Of a DNA stretch of 64,000 nucleotides, positions 8,314 through 17,933 are shown piece after piece. The notes below the pieces were generated by a model, which did no database searches, was not told where the DNA came from, and saw nothing but the letters and a program-made list of their open reading frames with translations. Every line of letters begins with the position of its first letter. The first letter of the stretch is position 1. A program made the translations under genes and the position numbers. Source of the stretch: Actinoplanes philippinensis (GTDB lineage Bacteria; Actinomycetota; Actinomycetes; Mycobacteriales; Micromonosporaceae); contig NZ_FONV01000007.1 of the NCBI RefSeq assembly GCF_900113015.1, positions 310,001 to 374,000 of the forward strand, written 5' to 3'.

Positions 8314-8766
8314 TCAGGACCAGGAGCGGAACTCCGCCAGCAGCTCGGGCAGGGTGGGCGGCTCCAGGCGGTCGGGCAGCGTGGCCAGGTCGGACGAGGC
8401 GATCCAGGCGTGGGTGAGAAGTTCGCTCTGCTCGTACGGCAGCAGGCCCTCCCGGACCACCGGCGGCCGTGCGGTGGGGAACGACGCCGTGAAGAACTGC
8501 TCCGGCCCCACGAAGTGGGTGCCCTTCCAGACCGAGTCGCGCACCACCTCCAGGTAGCGATCGCCGATCGCCGCGGGGTCGAGCCCGGTCTCCTCGGCGA
8601 GCTCGCGCCGGGCCGCCTGCAGCGGGGTCTCGCCCGGGTCGATGCCGCCGCCGGGCGGCTCCCACAGGCGCCCGCCGGAGACCGGATCCTCCCAGTGCAT
8701 CAGCAGGACGCGCCCGTCGGCGTCGAAACAGATGACCCGGACCGCCGGGCGGTGAACGCTCGCCAT
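8314..8766 (-). CDS. Nudix hydrolase
   Basis: The 150-residue product has a complete Nudix box around residues 39-61: GGGIDPGETPLQ followed by AARRELAEETGL, matching GX5EX7REUXEEXGU. It would hydrolyse a nucleoside diphosphate-linked substrate with a divalent metal. The preceding LLMHWEDP and GGRLWEPPGG are typical. The substrate cannot be predicted. It runs divergently from the YciO-type gene, with starts 23 bp apart. Confidence 0.88.
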   Translation of the reverse strand: MASVHRPAVRVICFDADGRVLLMHWEDPVSGGRLWEPPGGGIDPGETPLQAARRELAEETGLDPAAIGDRYLEVVRDSVWKGTHFVGPEQFFTASFPTARPPVVREGLLPYEQSELLTHAWIASSDLATLPDRLEPPTLPELLAEFRSWS

Positions 8767-8789
8767 CGCCGAAGCCTAAGCTGTCGGGA

Positions 8790-9422
8790 GTGGCCAAGTA
8801 CTTCGACGTGCACCCGGACAACCCGCAGGCGCGCAGCATCCATCAGATCGTCGAGCTGATCCGCTCCGACGGCCTGGTCGCCTACCCGACCGACTCGTGT
8901 TTCGCGCTCGGCTGCCGGATGGGCAGCAAGGACGCGCTGGACCGGATCCGGGCCATCCGTCATCTCGACGACCGGCACCACTTCACCCTGATGTGTCACG
9001 ACTTCGCGCAGCTGGGCCAGTTCGTGACGATCAACAACGCGCTGTTCCGGGCGGTGAAGGCCTCGACGCCGGGGCCCTACACGTTCATCCTCCCGGCCAC
9101 CAAGGAGGTGCCGCGGCGGCTTCTGCACCCCAAAAAGAAGACGGTGGGGGTACGGATCACCGCGCACACCACCGCGCAGGCGATCCTCGCCGAGCTGGGT
9201 GAGCCGCTGGTCTCGTCGACGCTGCTGCTGCCCGGCGAGACCGAGCCGATGACCCAGGGCTGGGAGATCAAGGAGACCCTCGACCACGCGATCGACGCGG
9301 TGATCGACTCCGGGGACTGCGGCACCGAGCCGACCACGGTGATCGACCTGTCCGAGGGCGAGCCGGAGATCCTGCGGGCCGGCGCGGGCGATCCGGGCCG
9401 GTTCAGTTCAGCCGCAATTTGA
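8790..9422 (+). CDS. Sua5/YciO/YrdC family protein (YciO type)
   Basis: The 210-residue product has the YrdC fold signatures LIRSDGLVAYPTDSCFALGC, DDRHHFTLMC, TPGPYTFILPAT and KKTVGVRI. The family includes threonylcarbamoyl-AMP synthase (TsaC/Sua5) for tRNA t6A, but this sequence is nearest the YciO branch, whose role is less clear. The start is GTG at 8790 (MAKYFDVHPDNPQ). The gene overlaps the convergent regulator by 20 bp. Confidence 0.8.
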   Translation: MAKYFDVHPDNPQARSIHQIVELIRSDGLVAYPTDSCFALGCRMGSKDALDRIRAIRHLDDRHHFTLMCHDFAQLGQFVTINNALFRAVKASTPGPYTFILPATKEVPRRLLHPKKKTVGVRITAHTTAQAILAELGEPLVSSTLLLPGETEPMTQGWEIKETLDHAIDAVIDSGDCGTEPTTVIDLSEGEPEILRAGAGDPGRFSSAAI

Positions 9423-12279
9423 CGCGCAGCCCGGCCGCGCCCGGGTGGTCGAGCCGTTCCAGCAGGGTTAGGGCCTGCCGCCACTGGGCGACGGCGGCCG
9501 CGGTGTCCCCGGCGGCGGCGTAGGCGTCGCCGAGGTGGTCGCGGATGTCGGCCTCGTTGGCGAGGTCCCCGGCCGACCGGTAGAGGTCGAGGGACCGCTG
9601 GTAGGCCTGGACGGCCTGCTCGTGGTCACCGAGATGGTGGTGCGCCCAGCCGATGCTGTCCCAGGTGGCGGCCTGCCCGTGCCGGTCGCCGAGCTCGTCG
9701 TGCAGGGCGAGCGCCTCCCGGCAGTGGCGCAGGGTGAGATCGTGGTGGCCGTCGCGGCCCAGGGACCAGCCGAGCGCGCTGAGGGCGCGGGCCTCGCCGA
9801 CGAGGTCGCCGGCCGCCCGGTAGAGGGGCCGGGCCTGCCGGATCAGCTCCTGGCAGTCGGCGTTGCGGCCCTGCTGGTCGCGCATCCAGGCGATGCCGAA
9901 CAGGATGTTGGCCCGGCCGCCCGGGTCGTCGAGCCGCTCGTAGAGGCGCACCGCCTCGGCGTAGTGCGGCTCGGCCTCGTCGAAGCGGCCGACCCGGACG
10001 AAGCCGCGGGCGAGAGCCTGGTGTGCGCCGGCCTCGGCGCGGGTCTCGCCGCGGCGGCGGGCGGCGGCGACGGCGATGCGCTCGGCGGCCGCCCCGTCGT
10101 CCCAGTGGCCCTGCCGGTCCAGGAAGTCCTTCATCGCCCACGGCAGCTGCCAGCCGTAGTCGTCGAGGTCGGCGGCCTGCCGCAGCGCCGCCATCAGCGT
10201 GGCGTGCTCGGCGGTGAACCAGCGCAGCGCCTCCGCCTCGCCGCTGAGCGGCTCGGGACGGACCCCCGCGGCCGGTGGGCGGAACGTCAGCGGGCGCCGT
10301 TTGCTGTCCAGGTTGAGCGCGGCGGTGCGCGCGGTGTGCAGCAGGTGGTCCAGGAGGCGGCGCACCGCCGGGCCGCGTTCGGTCTCGGAGAGCAGATCGG
10401 CGGCGTACGCCCGGAGCAGATCGTGCATCACGAAACGGCCCGGACGGTGTTCGCTGAGAAGGCTGGCCCGGACCAGCTCGTCGATGGCCTCCCCGACCGG
10501 CGCCGCGACGGCGGCTTCAGCGTGGGCGTCCCCGGAAGCGCCCTCGCCCGAGTTGGTGCCCTCACCCGAGGCGGCGCCCTCACCGGGGTTAGCGCCCTCA
10601 CCCGAGGCGGCGCCCTCACCCAGGGTGGCGCCCTCACCCAGGGTGCCGCCCTCACCCGGGGTGGCGGCGAGGGAGGCGGCTACGGCGGCTGAGATGTCCG
10701 GGCCCTGGTGGGCGCCGAGCAGCCGGAACAGGCGGGCGGCGGCCGGGCTCAGCGAGCGGTAGGACCAGGAGAACACGGTTCGCGGGTCGGTCTCGTCGTC
10801 GTCGCCGAGGCCGTCGAGGCGGGAAGCGGCGAGTTCGGCGGCCAGGTCGCCGAGGGTCTCGCCGGACCGGATGGCGGCCCGCGCGGCGAGCGTGACCAGC
10901 GCGAGCGGCAGCCCCGCGGTGGCGGCGACGAGGGTGGCGACGGTGCACGGCTCGGCGGCCAGACGGGTCGCGCCGAGACGGCCGGCGAGCAGCTCACCTG
11001 CGGCGCCGGGGTCGAGGGCGTCGAGCGGGACCGGCGCCGCCCCGTGCGAGGCGATCAGGCCGCTGAGCCGGTCACGGCTGGTGATCAGGGTGACGGTCGC
11101 GCCGGCGCCGGGCAGCAGCGGCCGCACGTGCGCGGCGTCGCGGACGTTGTCGAGCACGAGCAGCAGCCGCCGCCCGGCGAGCAGGCCGCGCAGCAGACCG
11201 GTGCGGGCGTCGAGGCCGGGCGGCACGGGACGGCCGGGGTCGAGGACGGCGATCAGGGTGCGGGCCGCCTCGTCGGCGCTCATCACGTCGCCGGTGCGGT
11301 CGAACCCGCGCAGGTTGAGGTAGAGCTGGCCGTCCGGGAAACGGTGCCGGGCCCGGTGGCCCCAGTGCACGGCGAGGGCGGTCTTGCCGACGCCGGGTGG
11401 GCCGGTGACGACGGCGACCCGCCGGCCGCCGGTCAGCGCCCGGTCCAGCTCGCCGAGTTCGGCGCGGCGGCCGGTGAAGGCGATGGCGTCGGCGGGCAGC
11501 TGCGACAGCTCGCCGCCCCGGCGCGCCGCCGCCGGGGCGGGCGGCGGGTCGCCGCGCAGGATCCGGGTGTGCAGGGCGGTCAGTTCGGGTCCGGGTTCGC
11601 TGCCCAGACGGTCGGCGATGGCGTCCCGGGTACGCGCGAACGTCTCCAGCGCCTGCGCCGGCCGCCCCGCCGCGACCAGGGCGGACATCTGCACCGCGAC
11701 GAGACCCTCGACGGTGGGGTGCTCGGCGGCGAACGGGGCGAGCCGTTCCGCGGTCTCCTCGGCGCGGCCCAGGCGCAGGGCGCTGCGGCCGAGGCGGGTG
11801 AGCACGTCGAGCCGTTCCCGGGCGAGCGCGTCACGGACCCGGGCCGCCCAGTCGCCGGGCACCCCGGTGAGGGCCTCGTCGCCCCACCCGTCGAGGGCGT
11901 CGAGCAGCAGCCGGCCGGCGTGCTCGTCGTCGCCCGCCTCCTCCGCGGCGCGGGCCTCGAAGACCTGGCGGCGGGCCCGGTGCAGGTCGACCAGGTCGGG
12001 CTCGCAGTCGATCAGGTAGCCACCGGAGGCGAACCGGAGGCTGCCAGCGCCGAGGACGGGGTCGAGGACGCGGCGCAGGCGGGTCGCGTACGGCGCGAGC
12101 GGGGTGGCCGAGCGGGGTGGCGCGTCGCCCCAGATCCGGTCGATCAGGGTGCCGGACGGCACCACCTGGCGCGGGGTGAGCAGGAGGGCGGCGAGCAGGC
12201 AGCGCTGCTTGCCGGGGCCGAGATCGACGTCCTGCCCCTGATACGACAACCGCATGGGCCCCAGCAGCCGCCAACGCAT
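9403..12279 (-). CDS. AfsR/SARP-family transcriptional regulator with NB-ARC and TPR domains
   Basis: The 958-residue product has an OmpR-like winged helix at the start (MRWRLLGPMRLSYQGQDVDL, PRQVVPSGTLIDRIWGD), a bacterial transcriptional activator domain (YLIDCEPDLVDLHRARRQV), an NB-ARC ATPase with P-loop GPPGVGKTALAV near residue 315, and C-terminal TPR repeats. Proteins of this layout usually activate secondary-metabolite clusters, but no such cluster is in the window. Between the NB-ARC and TPR parts is a repeated GEGA(x)2 segment. ATG 12279 is preferred to an upstream open-frame extension because it gives the canonical SARP N terminus. It overlaps the convergent YciO-type gene by 20 bp. 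Confidence 0.88.
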   Translation of the reverse strand: MRWRLLGPMRLSYQGQDVDLGPGKQRCLLAALLLTPRQVVPSGTLIDRIWGDAPPRSATPLAPYATRLRRVLDPVLGAGSLRFASGGYLIDCEPDLVDLHRARRQVFEARAAEEAGDDEHAGRLLLDALDGWGDEALTGVPGDWAARVRDALARERLDVLTRLGRSALRLGRAEETAERLAPFAAEHPTVEGLVAVQMSALVAAGRPAQALETFARTRDAIADRLGSEPGPELTALHTRILRGDPPPAPAAARRGGELSQLPADAIAFTGRRAELGELDRALTGGRRVAVVTGPPGVGKTALAVHWGHRARHRFPDGQLYLNLRGFDRTGDVMSADEAARTLIAVLDPGRPVPPGLDARTGLLRGLLAGRRLLLVLDNVRDAAHVRPLLPGAGATVTLITSRDRLSGLIASHGAAPVPLDALDPGAAGELLAGRLGATRLAAEPCTVATLVAATAGLPLALVTLAARAAIRSGETLGDLAAELAASRLDGLGDDDETDPRTVFSWSYRSLSPAAARLFRLLGAHQGPDISAAVAASLAATPGEGGTLGEGATLGEGAASGEGANPGEGAASGEGTNSGEGASGDAHAEAAVAAPVGEAIDELVRASLLSEHRPGRFVMHDLLRAYAADLLSETERGPAVRRLLDHLLHTARTAALNLDSKRRPLTFRPPAAGVRPEPLSGEAEALRWFTAEHATLMAALRQAADLDDYGWQLPWAMKDFLDRQGHWDDGAAAERIAVAAARRRGETRAEAGAHQALARGFVRVGRFDEAEPHYAEAVRLYERLDDPGGRANILFGIAWMRDQQGRNADCQELIRQARPLYRAAGDLVGEARALSALGWSLGRDGHHDLTLRHCREALALHDELGDRHGQAATWDSIGWAHHHLGDHEQAVQAYQRSLDLYRSAGDLANEADIRDHLGDAYAAAGDTAAAVAQWRQALTLLERLDHPGAAGLRVKLRLN
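10540..10675. repeat. 18-bp tandem repeat inside the SARP gene
   Basis: About seven copies of an 18-bp unit close to GCCCTCACCCGAGGCGGC (plus strand) encode GEGA-type hexapeptides in the regulator. The unit length preserves the frame. The low-complexity segment lies in a linker, not in a recognised fold. Confidence 0.85.
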
Positions 12280-12454
12280 GATCGGTTGTTCTCCCGGTCG
12301 CTCCCCCGCTACGAGGTTAGAACAATTGCCGACATGCAATCGTTTTGCAAACCGGGGTCGGCACCATGATCCGGCGTCCACGGGCCACGGGGGGTCGTGG
12401 GCGCCCGGCCACGTCCATGACGGGCGATCACCGGGACCTGGCAGGCCGCCCTGA

Positions 12455-13804
12455 TCAGGCCTGCCAGGTCTCGAAGAGCTCCAGGGGCACGGCCGCGGCC
12501 AGCGCCGCAGTGCCGAGGTCGTTGGGGTGCAGGCCGTCGCCCGAGTCGTAGCGGGGCTGCATCCGGCGTGGATCCTTCAGGTCGCGGACGGCGGCGTCGA
12601 AGTCGATCACCGCGTCGTACTGTCCGGCGGTCCGGATCCAGTGGTTGAGCTCCTGTCGCTTGGCCTCGTTGGCGGGGTTGTCGTAGCGGCGGGCCGCCCC
12701 GGCGAACGGGAGCAGCGTCCCGCCGTACACCCGGAGGCCGTTGACCCTCGCCTTGGCGATCAGCTCGCGGTGCCCGGCGATCAGCTGCGCGGCGGTCAGG
12801 CGCGGGTTGTTGCCCAGGTCGTTCACGCCGATCAGGGTGACGACGTAGCGCACACCGGGCTGGCCGAGCACGTCCCGGCCGAAGCGGCGCAGCGCGGCCG
12901 GCCCGATCGACGCCTTCGGGTGGGCGCGGCCGGTGCGGTCCTCGTATCCGAAGAGCAGCCGGTTGCCGCTGAGGCCGGCGTTGAGCAGGCCGCGCGGGCG
13001 GTGCCCGGCGCGCAGCCGGCCGGCCAGCAGGTCGGGCCAGCGGTGGTTGGCGCTGTCGGTGGTCTTCGTGCCGCAGGTGATCGAGTCGCCGAGCGCGACG
13101 ACGGCGGCGGCGTCCCGGCCGGCGCGGACGCTGACACCGCTCAGCCACAGGTAGCGGCTGGTCCGGCGGCCGCGGCCCGGGGTGTCGGTGGCGGTGGCGT
13201 CGCCGCCGACGATCAGGTTGGACTGCTTGGCGCGCGGGCTGACCGTGCCGGGACGGGCCTCGCCCGGCAGATAGAGGCTGATCACCAGGTCGGCGCCGGC
13301 CTCGACGAGCAGGTCGCACGGGTCGCTGACCAGGACGCCGCCGGGAGCCAGGAGGGTGTCGGGGGCGCCGTCGAAGGTGAGCGGCCGGAGGGTGCCGGGC
13401 ACCGTGTCGCAGGAGCGGCCGGCGCCGGCGCGCACGCCGATCGTGGCGGCGCCGATGCGGACCGGCTCGGCGCCGAACGTGTTGGCGAGGGTGACGCGCG
13501 GCAGGTCGCCGCCGATGCTGGTGTGCACCACCTGACGGACCGTCTCGCCGGCGAGCGTGAGAATCTTCTTGGCCGGGACCGCTGTGGACGCGGCCGCCCA
13601 GGTGCCGACGCGGGACGGGCGGTGGCGGACGGGGTCGCCCTCACCGGCCTCGCCGGGGGCGCCGATCACGACCGTCGCTCCGGCGCCGGCCAGCAGCAGG
13701 CCGCGCCGGGTCACGGCGCGATGCAGCGCCGTCCCCGATCGACCGGTAAAAGGGCTTTTCGTGAATATGCGTGTAACGTACGGATCGGTGTGGTTCGGCG
13801 TCAA
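12455..13804 (-). CDS. Secreted SGNH/GDSL hydrolase, Tat signal
   Basis: The 449-residue product has a Tat-like signal (TRRGLLLAGAGATVVIGAP) and the SGNH blocks: catalytic Ser in VVALGDSITCG, the Asn block LIGVNDLGNN and the catalytic Asp/His block SGDGLHPND. The N-terminal half (VGTWAAASTAVPA, VRQVVHTSIGGDLPRVTLAN) is the jelly-roll-like part found in actinobacterial esterases of this type. It would act outside the cell as an esterase or lipase. The TTG start at 13804 has a strong GGAGG site 5 bases upstream. It lies downstream of the cellulase operon but beyond a hairpin, so separate transcription is likely. Confidence 0.82.
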   Translation of the reverse strand: MTPNHTDPYVTRIFTKSPFTGRSGTALHRAVTRRGLLLAGAGATVVIGAPGEAGEGDPVRHRPSRVGTWAAASTAVPAKKILTLAGETVRQVVHTSIGGDLPRVTLANTFGAEPVRIGAATIGVRAGAGRSCDTVPGTLRPLTFDGAPDTLLAPGGVLVSDPCDLLVEAGADLVISLYLPGEARPGTVSPRAKQSNLIVGGDATATDTPGRGRRTSRYLWLSGVSVRAGRDAAAVVALGDSITCGTKTTDSANHRWPDLLAGRLRAGHRPRGLLNAGLSGNRLLFGYEDRTGRAHPKASIGPAALRRFGRDVLGQPGVRYVVTLIGVNDLGNNPRLTAAQLIAGHRELIAKARVNGLRVYGGTLLPFAGAARRYDNPANEAKRQELNHWIRTAGQYDAVIDFDAAVRDLKDPRRMQPRYDSGDGLHPNDLGTAALAAAVPLELFETWQA

Positions 13805-13825
13805 GCCACCCTCCGGTGGACAGCG

Positions 13826-13861
13826 CCCCCGGCAGGGGGACCTTGGTCACTCTGCCGGGGG
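13826..13861 (-). terminator. Hairpin after the cellulase operon
   Basis: CCCCCGGCAG (13826-13835) pairs with CTGCCGGGGG (13852-13861) around a 16-base loop, shortly after the AA10 stop codon. There is no T run, as is common in high-GC actinomycetes. It also lies in the leader of the SGNH hydrolase gene, whose ribosome site follows it. Confidence 0.6.
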
Positions 13862-13877
13862 AACCGTCACCGGGGTG

Positions 13878-14990
13878 TCACCCCGTGGTGCAGGCCAGGT
13901 TCTGCACCGAGGGCGCGGTGGTGCCGGACGCCAGGAAGCCGAACGTGACGTGGCCGCCGGCCGGCACGTTCGCTCTCCAGCTCTCCGGCGACACCGAGAC
14001 CAGTGATCCGCTGCTGGTGCCCTTGGCGCTCCAGACCTGGGCGAGCTGCTGCCCGCCGGGCCAGGTCCAGGTGATCTTCCAGTTGTTCACCGCCGAGGTG
14101 CCGGCGTGCACCATGACCTCACCCTGGAAGCCGCCGGTCCACGAGGACACGACGCTGTACATCGCGGTGCAGCCACCGGGGTTGGTCGACGTGGACGGCG
14201 ACGGGCCGGGGTTGCTCGGCGACGGGCCCGGGTTGCTGGGCGAGGGGCCGGGGTTGCTCGGCGACGGGCTGGTGCCGCCGCCACCGACGCCGGTGACCTC
14301 GCCGTTGCCGCCGTCGAAGACCACGTCGGAACAGCCGTAGAAGGTCTCCGTGCTGTCCGAGCGCGACCACACCGAGTAGATCAGGTGCTTGCCGGACTTG
14401 CCGGCCGGCAGCTTCCCGTTCCAGTAGTAGTGCCCGTCGTCGGTGCCCGGGCCGCCGTTCGCCGGCGGGTTGGTCACCTGGTCGAACGGCGTCGGCTCGA
14501 GGTCGCTCCAGGCGAGCGGCTTGGTCGGGTCGTAGCCGTCCTTGGTGATGTACAGATAGAACGTGCCGGGGTGCTTGGCCCAGTCGTTGTACTTGAACTG
14601 GATGTTCGCCCCGGCGGTCAGGTGGGTGGTGGGCCAGTCGGTCCGGGCCAGGTTGAACCCGGTGAAGTTGTACGGGCCACCGGTGCCGCCGCTGCAGAGC
14701 TGGCCGTCCGGGATGAACCCGTTGACCCGCCCGGCCCCGTCGGAACGGAGCACGGCGAACCAGTTGTACAGCGAGGTCACCCCGCTCTGGGCGACCGCAG
14801 CGGCACAGGCCGCGTTCTTCGGCTCGATCGCGCCGGTGGACGGGTTACGGCCGTCCTGGTAACAGAACCAGGTGCGGCTGCCGGGCACCTGGATGGCGCC
14901 GTGGGCCAGTGCCGGGCTGCTGGGCAGGGCCAGGATCCCGGCCGCGGCGGCGAACAGGGCCACCGCGACCAAACGTAGGCGTTTCATCAT
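13878..14990 (-). CDS. AA10 lytic polysaccharide monooxygenase with CBM2
   Basis: AA10 enzymes cleave crystalline cellulose or chitin oxidatively using a copper histidine brace. The 370-residue product has a signal peptide ending ALA, so the mature protein begins with the copper His (HGAIQVPGSRTW). A second His occurs in DWPTTHLTAG. Other family segments are FCYQDGRN, YLYITKDGYDP and HLIYSVWSRSDS. A repeated SPSNPGP linker (about residues 245-270) leads to a C-terminal CBM2 (GCTAMYSVVSSWTGGFQGEV). ATG 14990 overlaps the GH48 TGA by one base (TGATG), which implies translational coupling; ATG 14987 is equally possible. The cellulose-type CBM and its neighbours suggest cellulose as substrate. 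Confidence 0.92.
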   Translation of the reverse strand: MMKRLRLVAVALFAAAAGILALPSSPALAHGAIQVPGSRTWFCYQDGRNPSTGAIEPKNAACAAAVAQSGVTSLYNWFAVLRSDGAGRVNGFIPDGQLCSGGTGGPYNFTGFNLARTDWPTTHLTAGANIQFKYNDWAKHPGTFYLYITKDGYDPTKPLAWSDLEPTPFDQVTNPPANGGPGTDDGHYYWNGKLPAGKSGKHLIYSVWSRSDSTETFYGCSDVVFDGGNGEVTGVGGGGTSPSPSNPGPSPSNPGPSPSNPGPSPSTSTNPGGCTAMYSVVSSWTGGFQGEVMVHAGTSAVNNWKITWTWPGGQQLAQVWSAKGTSSGSLVSVSPESWRANVPAGGHVTFGFLASGTTAPSVQNLACTTG

Positions 14991-17917
14991 CACCCCTGGG
15001 GGAAGAGGCGGGCGTATTCGGCGTAGCCGGTGGCCACGTCGACCTGCGCCCAGAACCGGTGATAGTTGAAGGTCGGCGCGGCGCCGCCCTTCAGGTACGC
15101 GTCGACCTTCGGGAAGTCCGGGTCGCTGCGGTAGAAGCTGCGGATGTCCAGGAACGAGACACCCGGCTTGATCACGTCGCCGTTCGGCATCTTGCCGGTC
15201 CAGCCCGGCGGGATGTAGATGCCCTGGCCGGTGGTGGCGTCGTAGACGTCGTCCATCCGGTTGTAGTCGGCACGGGTCTCGGTGACCGAGACACCCTTGC
15301 CGTCCTTGTGCGTCCAGATCGCGTCGAGCAGGTTCTTCGCGGCCGTCTTCGCCGCGGTGTTGCCGGACTTGGCGGCGTAGAAGGTGAGCAGCTTCGCGAA
15401 CGAGCCGGCCACACCGAGGTCGGTGCCCTTGCTCTTGACCGTGACGTGCAGGCCGGTGTTCGCCGCCGGGCTCGACGGGTTCCACGTGGCCGGCGCGCCG
15501 GACCAGGTCAGGTCGGACGGGATCTCGAAGCTGGTGGCGGTGATGGTGGAGTTGGCCAGCGCCCAGGTGACCCACTTGTCCAGGACCGACTTGGCCTTGG
15601 TGTCACCGGTCGTGTAGTAGTACTCGGCCAGCCGCTCCAGCGACCAGGTCTGCATGCCGAACCACTGGTTGGACGGCGGGTCGGCGTAGACCGGGGCCTC
15701 CACGTAGGCCAGGCCGTAGAAGGTCGGCGTGCCGGCCGGCCGGGCCGAGTAGTTGCCGTTCCAGCTGTTCGTCGCGCCACCGGCGATCGCGCCCTCGGAC
15801 GACTGCAGCCACTGGTAGAACTCCAGCTGCCGGGAGAGGCTGGCCTGCCAGTCGGCCTTCGCGGTCGGCGACTTCGGGGTGAAGGCGCTGACGTTGGACA
15901 GCACGTACGCGGCCATCGGGTTCTGGTAGCCGAAGTGGCTGGTGCTCGACCCGATGCGCCAGGCCCAGCCGGCGCTGGTGTCGTAGGCCCCGCCCCAGGC
16001 GTAGTACCACGACATCAGGTTGTTGGACGAGTTCTTGCCGGTGCCGGCGGCACACGAGGTGGACGCGCAGCCGGGCTGCTTGAAGTACTTGTCGTAGAAG
16101 GAGTACCGCAGGTAGTCGCCCATCTTGGCGGCGTTCGCGACGGTCGTCGAGATCTGCGACTGCTTGCCCTGCTCGGTGGCCCACTGCAGAGCCCAGTAGG
16201 CGGCCTGCACCGCGCGGGCGTCGGCGTCCGGCGCGTTGGTGTACTTCCACTGCTTGGCGTAGGACGCGTCCTTGGTGAACAGGTCCAGGTAGCCGTTCGG
16301 GCCGCCGTGCTTGAACGTGTCGCAGGAGGGCTGCGGCACGGTCTCGAAGGTCGACTCCTGCTGGCCGCGCTGGAAGGTGTTGATGTACGCGACCCGCGTG
16401 GTGCCGTCACCGCAGTGCCCGAAGCCGTAGACGTTGTCGACGTCCATCAGCCAGTGCATGCCGTAGATGTCGTCGGTGCCGTACGCGCTCTTCAGCTCGG
16501 CGGCCAGCGGGTCGGTGCCGACCGAGACGCCGCTGTCCAGCTGCGACGGGTACTGCGACGGGAGCGGGTACTCCGCCGCGTAGGTGGCCGGCTTGGACGC
16601 GTTGTAGCTCGCGTTCGTCGGCTGGTCGGCGTGCGACGGGATGATGTACTTCTCCATCGTGGTCCAGGCGCTGTTGAACGGCGCCCAGTTGCCGGTGATC
16701 CGCGAGTTCGCGGCCTCCAGCCACAGCCAGTAGGAGAACGCCTCGCTCGTGGTCTCGTGACCGTGGTCGGGCGCCTCGTCGATCAGCGTCTCGATCGAGT
16801 GGTAGGGCACACCCTCCGGGCTGAAGTAGCCGTTGGCCGGGTTCTTCAGGTCGTTGTAGAGCTGGGTGAACCGGGTGTCCACCGAGCCGGGCTCGGTGAC
16901 CGTGACGCCGAGCTGGGCCGAGGTGTAGCCGGTCGCGGTGGCCGAGATGGTCGCGGTGGACCCGGCCGTCGCCGTGCTCGCCGCCGAGACGGTGACCGGC
17001 TTGCCGGTGCTCCAGTCGGACGTGCCGAAGGTGAGCGTCGCCGGGGTCACGGTGACCGCGGTGGATCCGGCGCTGCGGGCCACGTTCACCGTCACGTCGG
17101 CGGTCGGCGCCTTGCTGAGCGCCAGCTTGAACGTGCCGCTGGCACCCGGGTTGATCGCCAGCGAGGTGGCGTCGGCGACGATCGCCGGGGTGGTCGCCGC
17201 GTCCACGAAGACCGGCACGTCGGCGGTGCTGCTCTTGGTGCCGGCGTTGTCGTACGCGATGGCCTGCAGGTGGTAGGCGGCGCTCTGCGCCGGGACACCG
17301 TCCCAGGAGTACGTGTACGGCGCTGCCGTGTCGGTGCCCAGCAGCAGGCCGTCGTGGTAGAACTCGACCTTGCTGATGCTCTGCCCGCTCGCCGCCGTCG
17401 CGGTGGCGGCGATCGGGATCGACGCCGGCGCGGTGTAGCGGGTGTTCGCCGCCGGGCTGGAGATCGCCACGGTCGGCACGTTGGCGGTCTGGTTGCAGGC
17501 GGTGCCGTTGAGCGTGAACGCGGTGGGCACCGGGTTGGCCGAGCCGAAGGTCCCGTTGAAGCCGGTGCCGATGGTCGCGTTGGTGCCCAGCGAGCCGTTC
17601 CAGGCCGCGTTGTTGACGGTGACGTGCTGGCCGGACTGGCTGTAGACGCCGCTCCAGCCCTGGCCCGCCTTCTGTGCCGCGTCCGGGAAGTCGAACTCGA
17701 GCTTCCAGCTGGTCAGCGGGTCACCGGTGTTCTTGATCTGGATGTCGCCGGTGAATCCGCCGGGCCACTGGCTCTGCACCTTGTAGACCACGGTGCAGCC
17801 GGCCGCCGCGTAGGCCGGGGCGCCGGCCGCGAGAACCGCTCCGGCGCCGAGGACGGCGACGCCGGCGACGGCCACTTTGCGCCGGAGTCTTCCGGCGGGT
17901 CTGGGGGATGGGATCAC
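14990..17917 (-). CDS. GH48 processive cellobiohydrolase with N-terminal CBM2
   Basis: GH48 enzymes release cellobiose from reducing ends and are a key part of bacterial cellulase systems. The 975-residue product has a signal peptide (RRKVAVAGVAVLGAG to AAA), a CBM2 (GCTVVYKVQSQWPGGFTGDI, residues about 38-140), an Ig-like domain with VEFYHDGLLLGTDTAAPYTY, a second beta-rich domain, and the GH48 catalytic domain from about residue 335 (TRFTQLYNDLKNPANGYFSP). HETTSEAFSYWLWLEA is the segment with the catalytic acid Glu. The GTG start at 17917 follows AGAGGA. It lies between GH74 and AA10 in one operon, with a 20-bp-stem hairpin separating it from GH74. Confidence 0.93.
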   Translation of the reverse strand: MIPSPRPAGRLRRKVAVAGVAVLGAGAVLAAGAPAYAAAGCTVVYKVQSQWPGGFTGDIQIKNTGDPLTSWKLEFDFPDAAQKAGQGWSGVYSQSGQHVTVNNAAWNGSLGTNATIGTGFNGTFGSANPVPTAFTLNGTACNQTANVPTVAISSPAANTRYTAPASIPIAATATAASGQSISKVEFYHDGLLLGTDTAAPYTYSWDGVPAQSAAYHLQAIAYDNAGTKSSTADVPVFVDAATTPAIVADATSLAINPGASGTFKLALSKAPTADVTVNVARSAGSTAVTVTPATLTFGTSDWSTGKPVTVSAASTATAGSTATISATATGYTSAQLGVTVTEPGSVDTRFTQLYNDLKNPANGYFSPEGVPYHSIETLIDEAPDHGHETTSEAFSYWLWLEAANSRITGNWAPFNSAWTTMEKYIIPSHADQPTNASYNASKPATYAAEYPLPSQYPSQLDSGVSVGTDPLAAELKSAYGTDDIYGMHWLMDVDNVYGFGHCGDGTTRVAYINTFQRGQQESTFETVPQPSCDTFKHGGPNGYLDLFTKDASYAKQWKYTNAPDADARAVQAAYWALQWATEQGKQSQISTTVANAAKMGDYLRYSFYDKYFKQPGCASTSCAAGTGKNSSNNLMSWYYAWGGAYDTSAGWAWRIGSSTSHFGYQNPMAAYVLSNVSAFTPKSPTAKADWQASLSRQLEFYQWLQSSEGAIAGGATNSWNGNYSARPAGTPTFYGLAYVEAPVYADPPSNQWFGMQTWSLERLAEYYYTTGDTKAKSVLDKWVTWALANSTITATSFEIPSDLTWSGAPATWNPSSPAANTGLHVTVKSKGTDLGVAGSFAKLLTFYAAKSGNTAAKTAAKNLLDAIWTHKDGKGVSVTETRADYNRMDDVYDATTGQGIYIPPGWTGKMPNGDVIKPGVSFLDIRSFYRSDPDFPKVDAYLKGGAAPTFNYHRFWAQVDVATGYAEYARLFPQG

Positions 17918-17933
17918 GGGGATTTCCTCTCCG

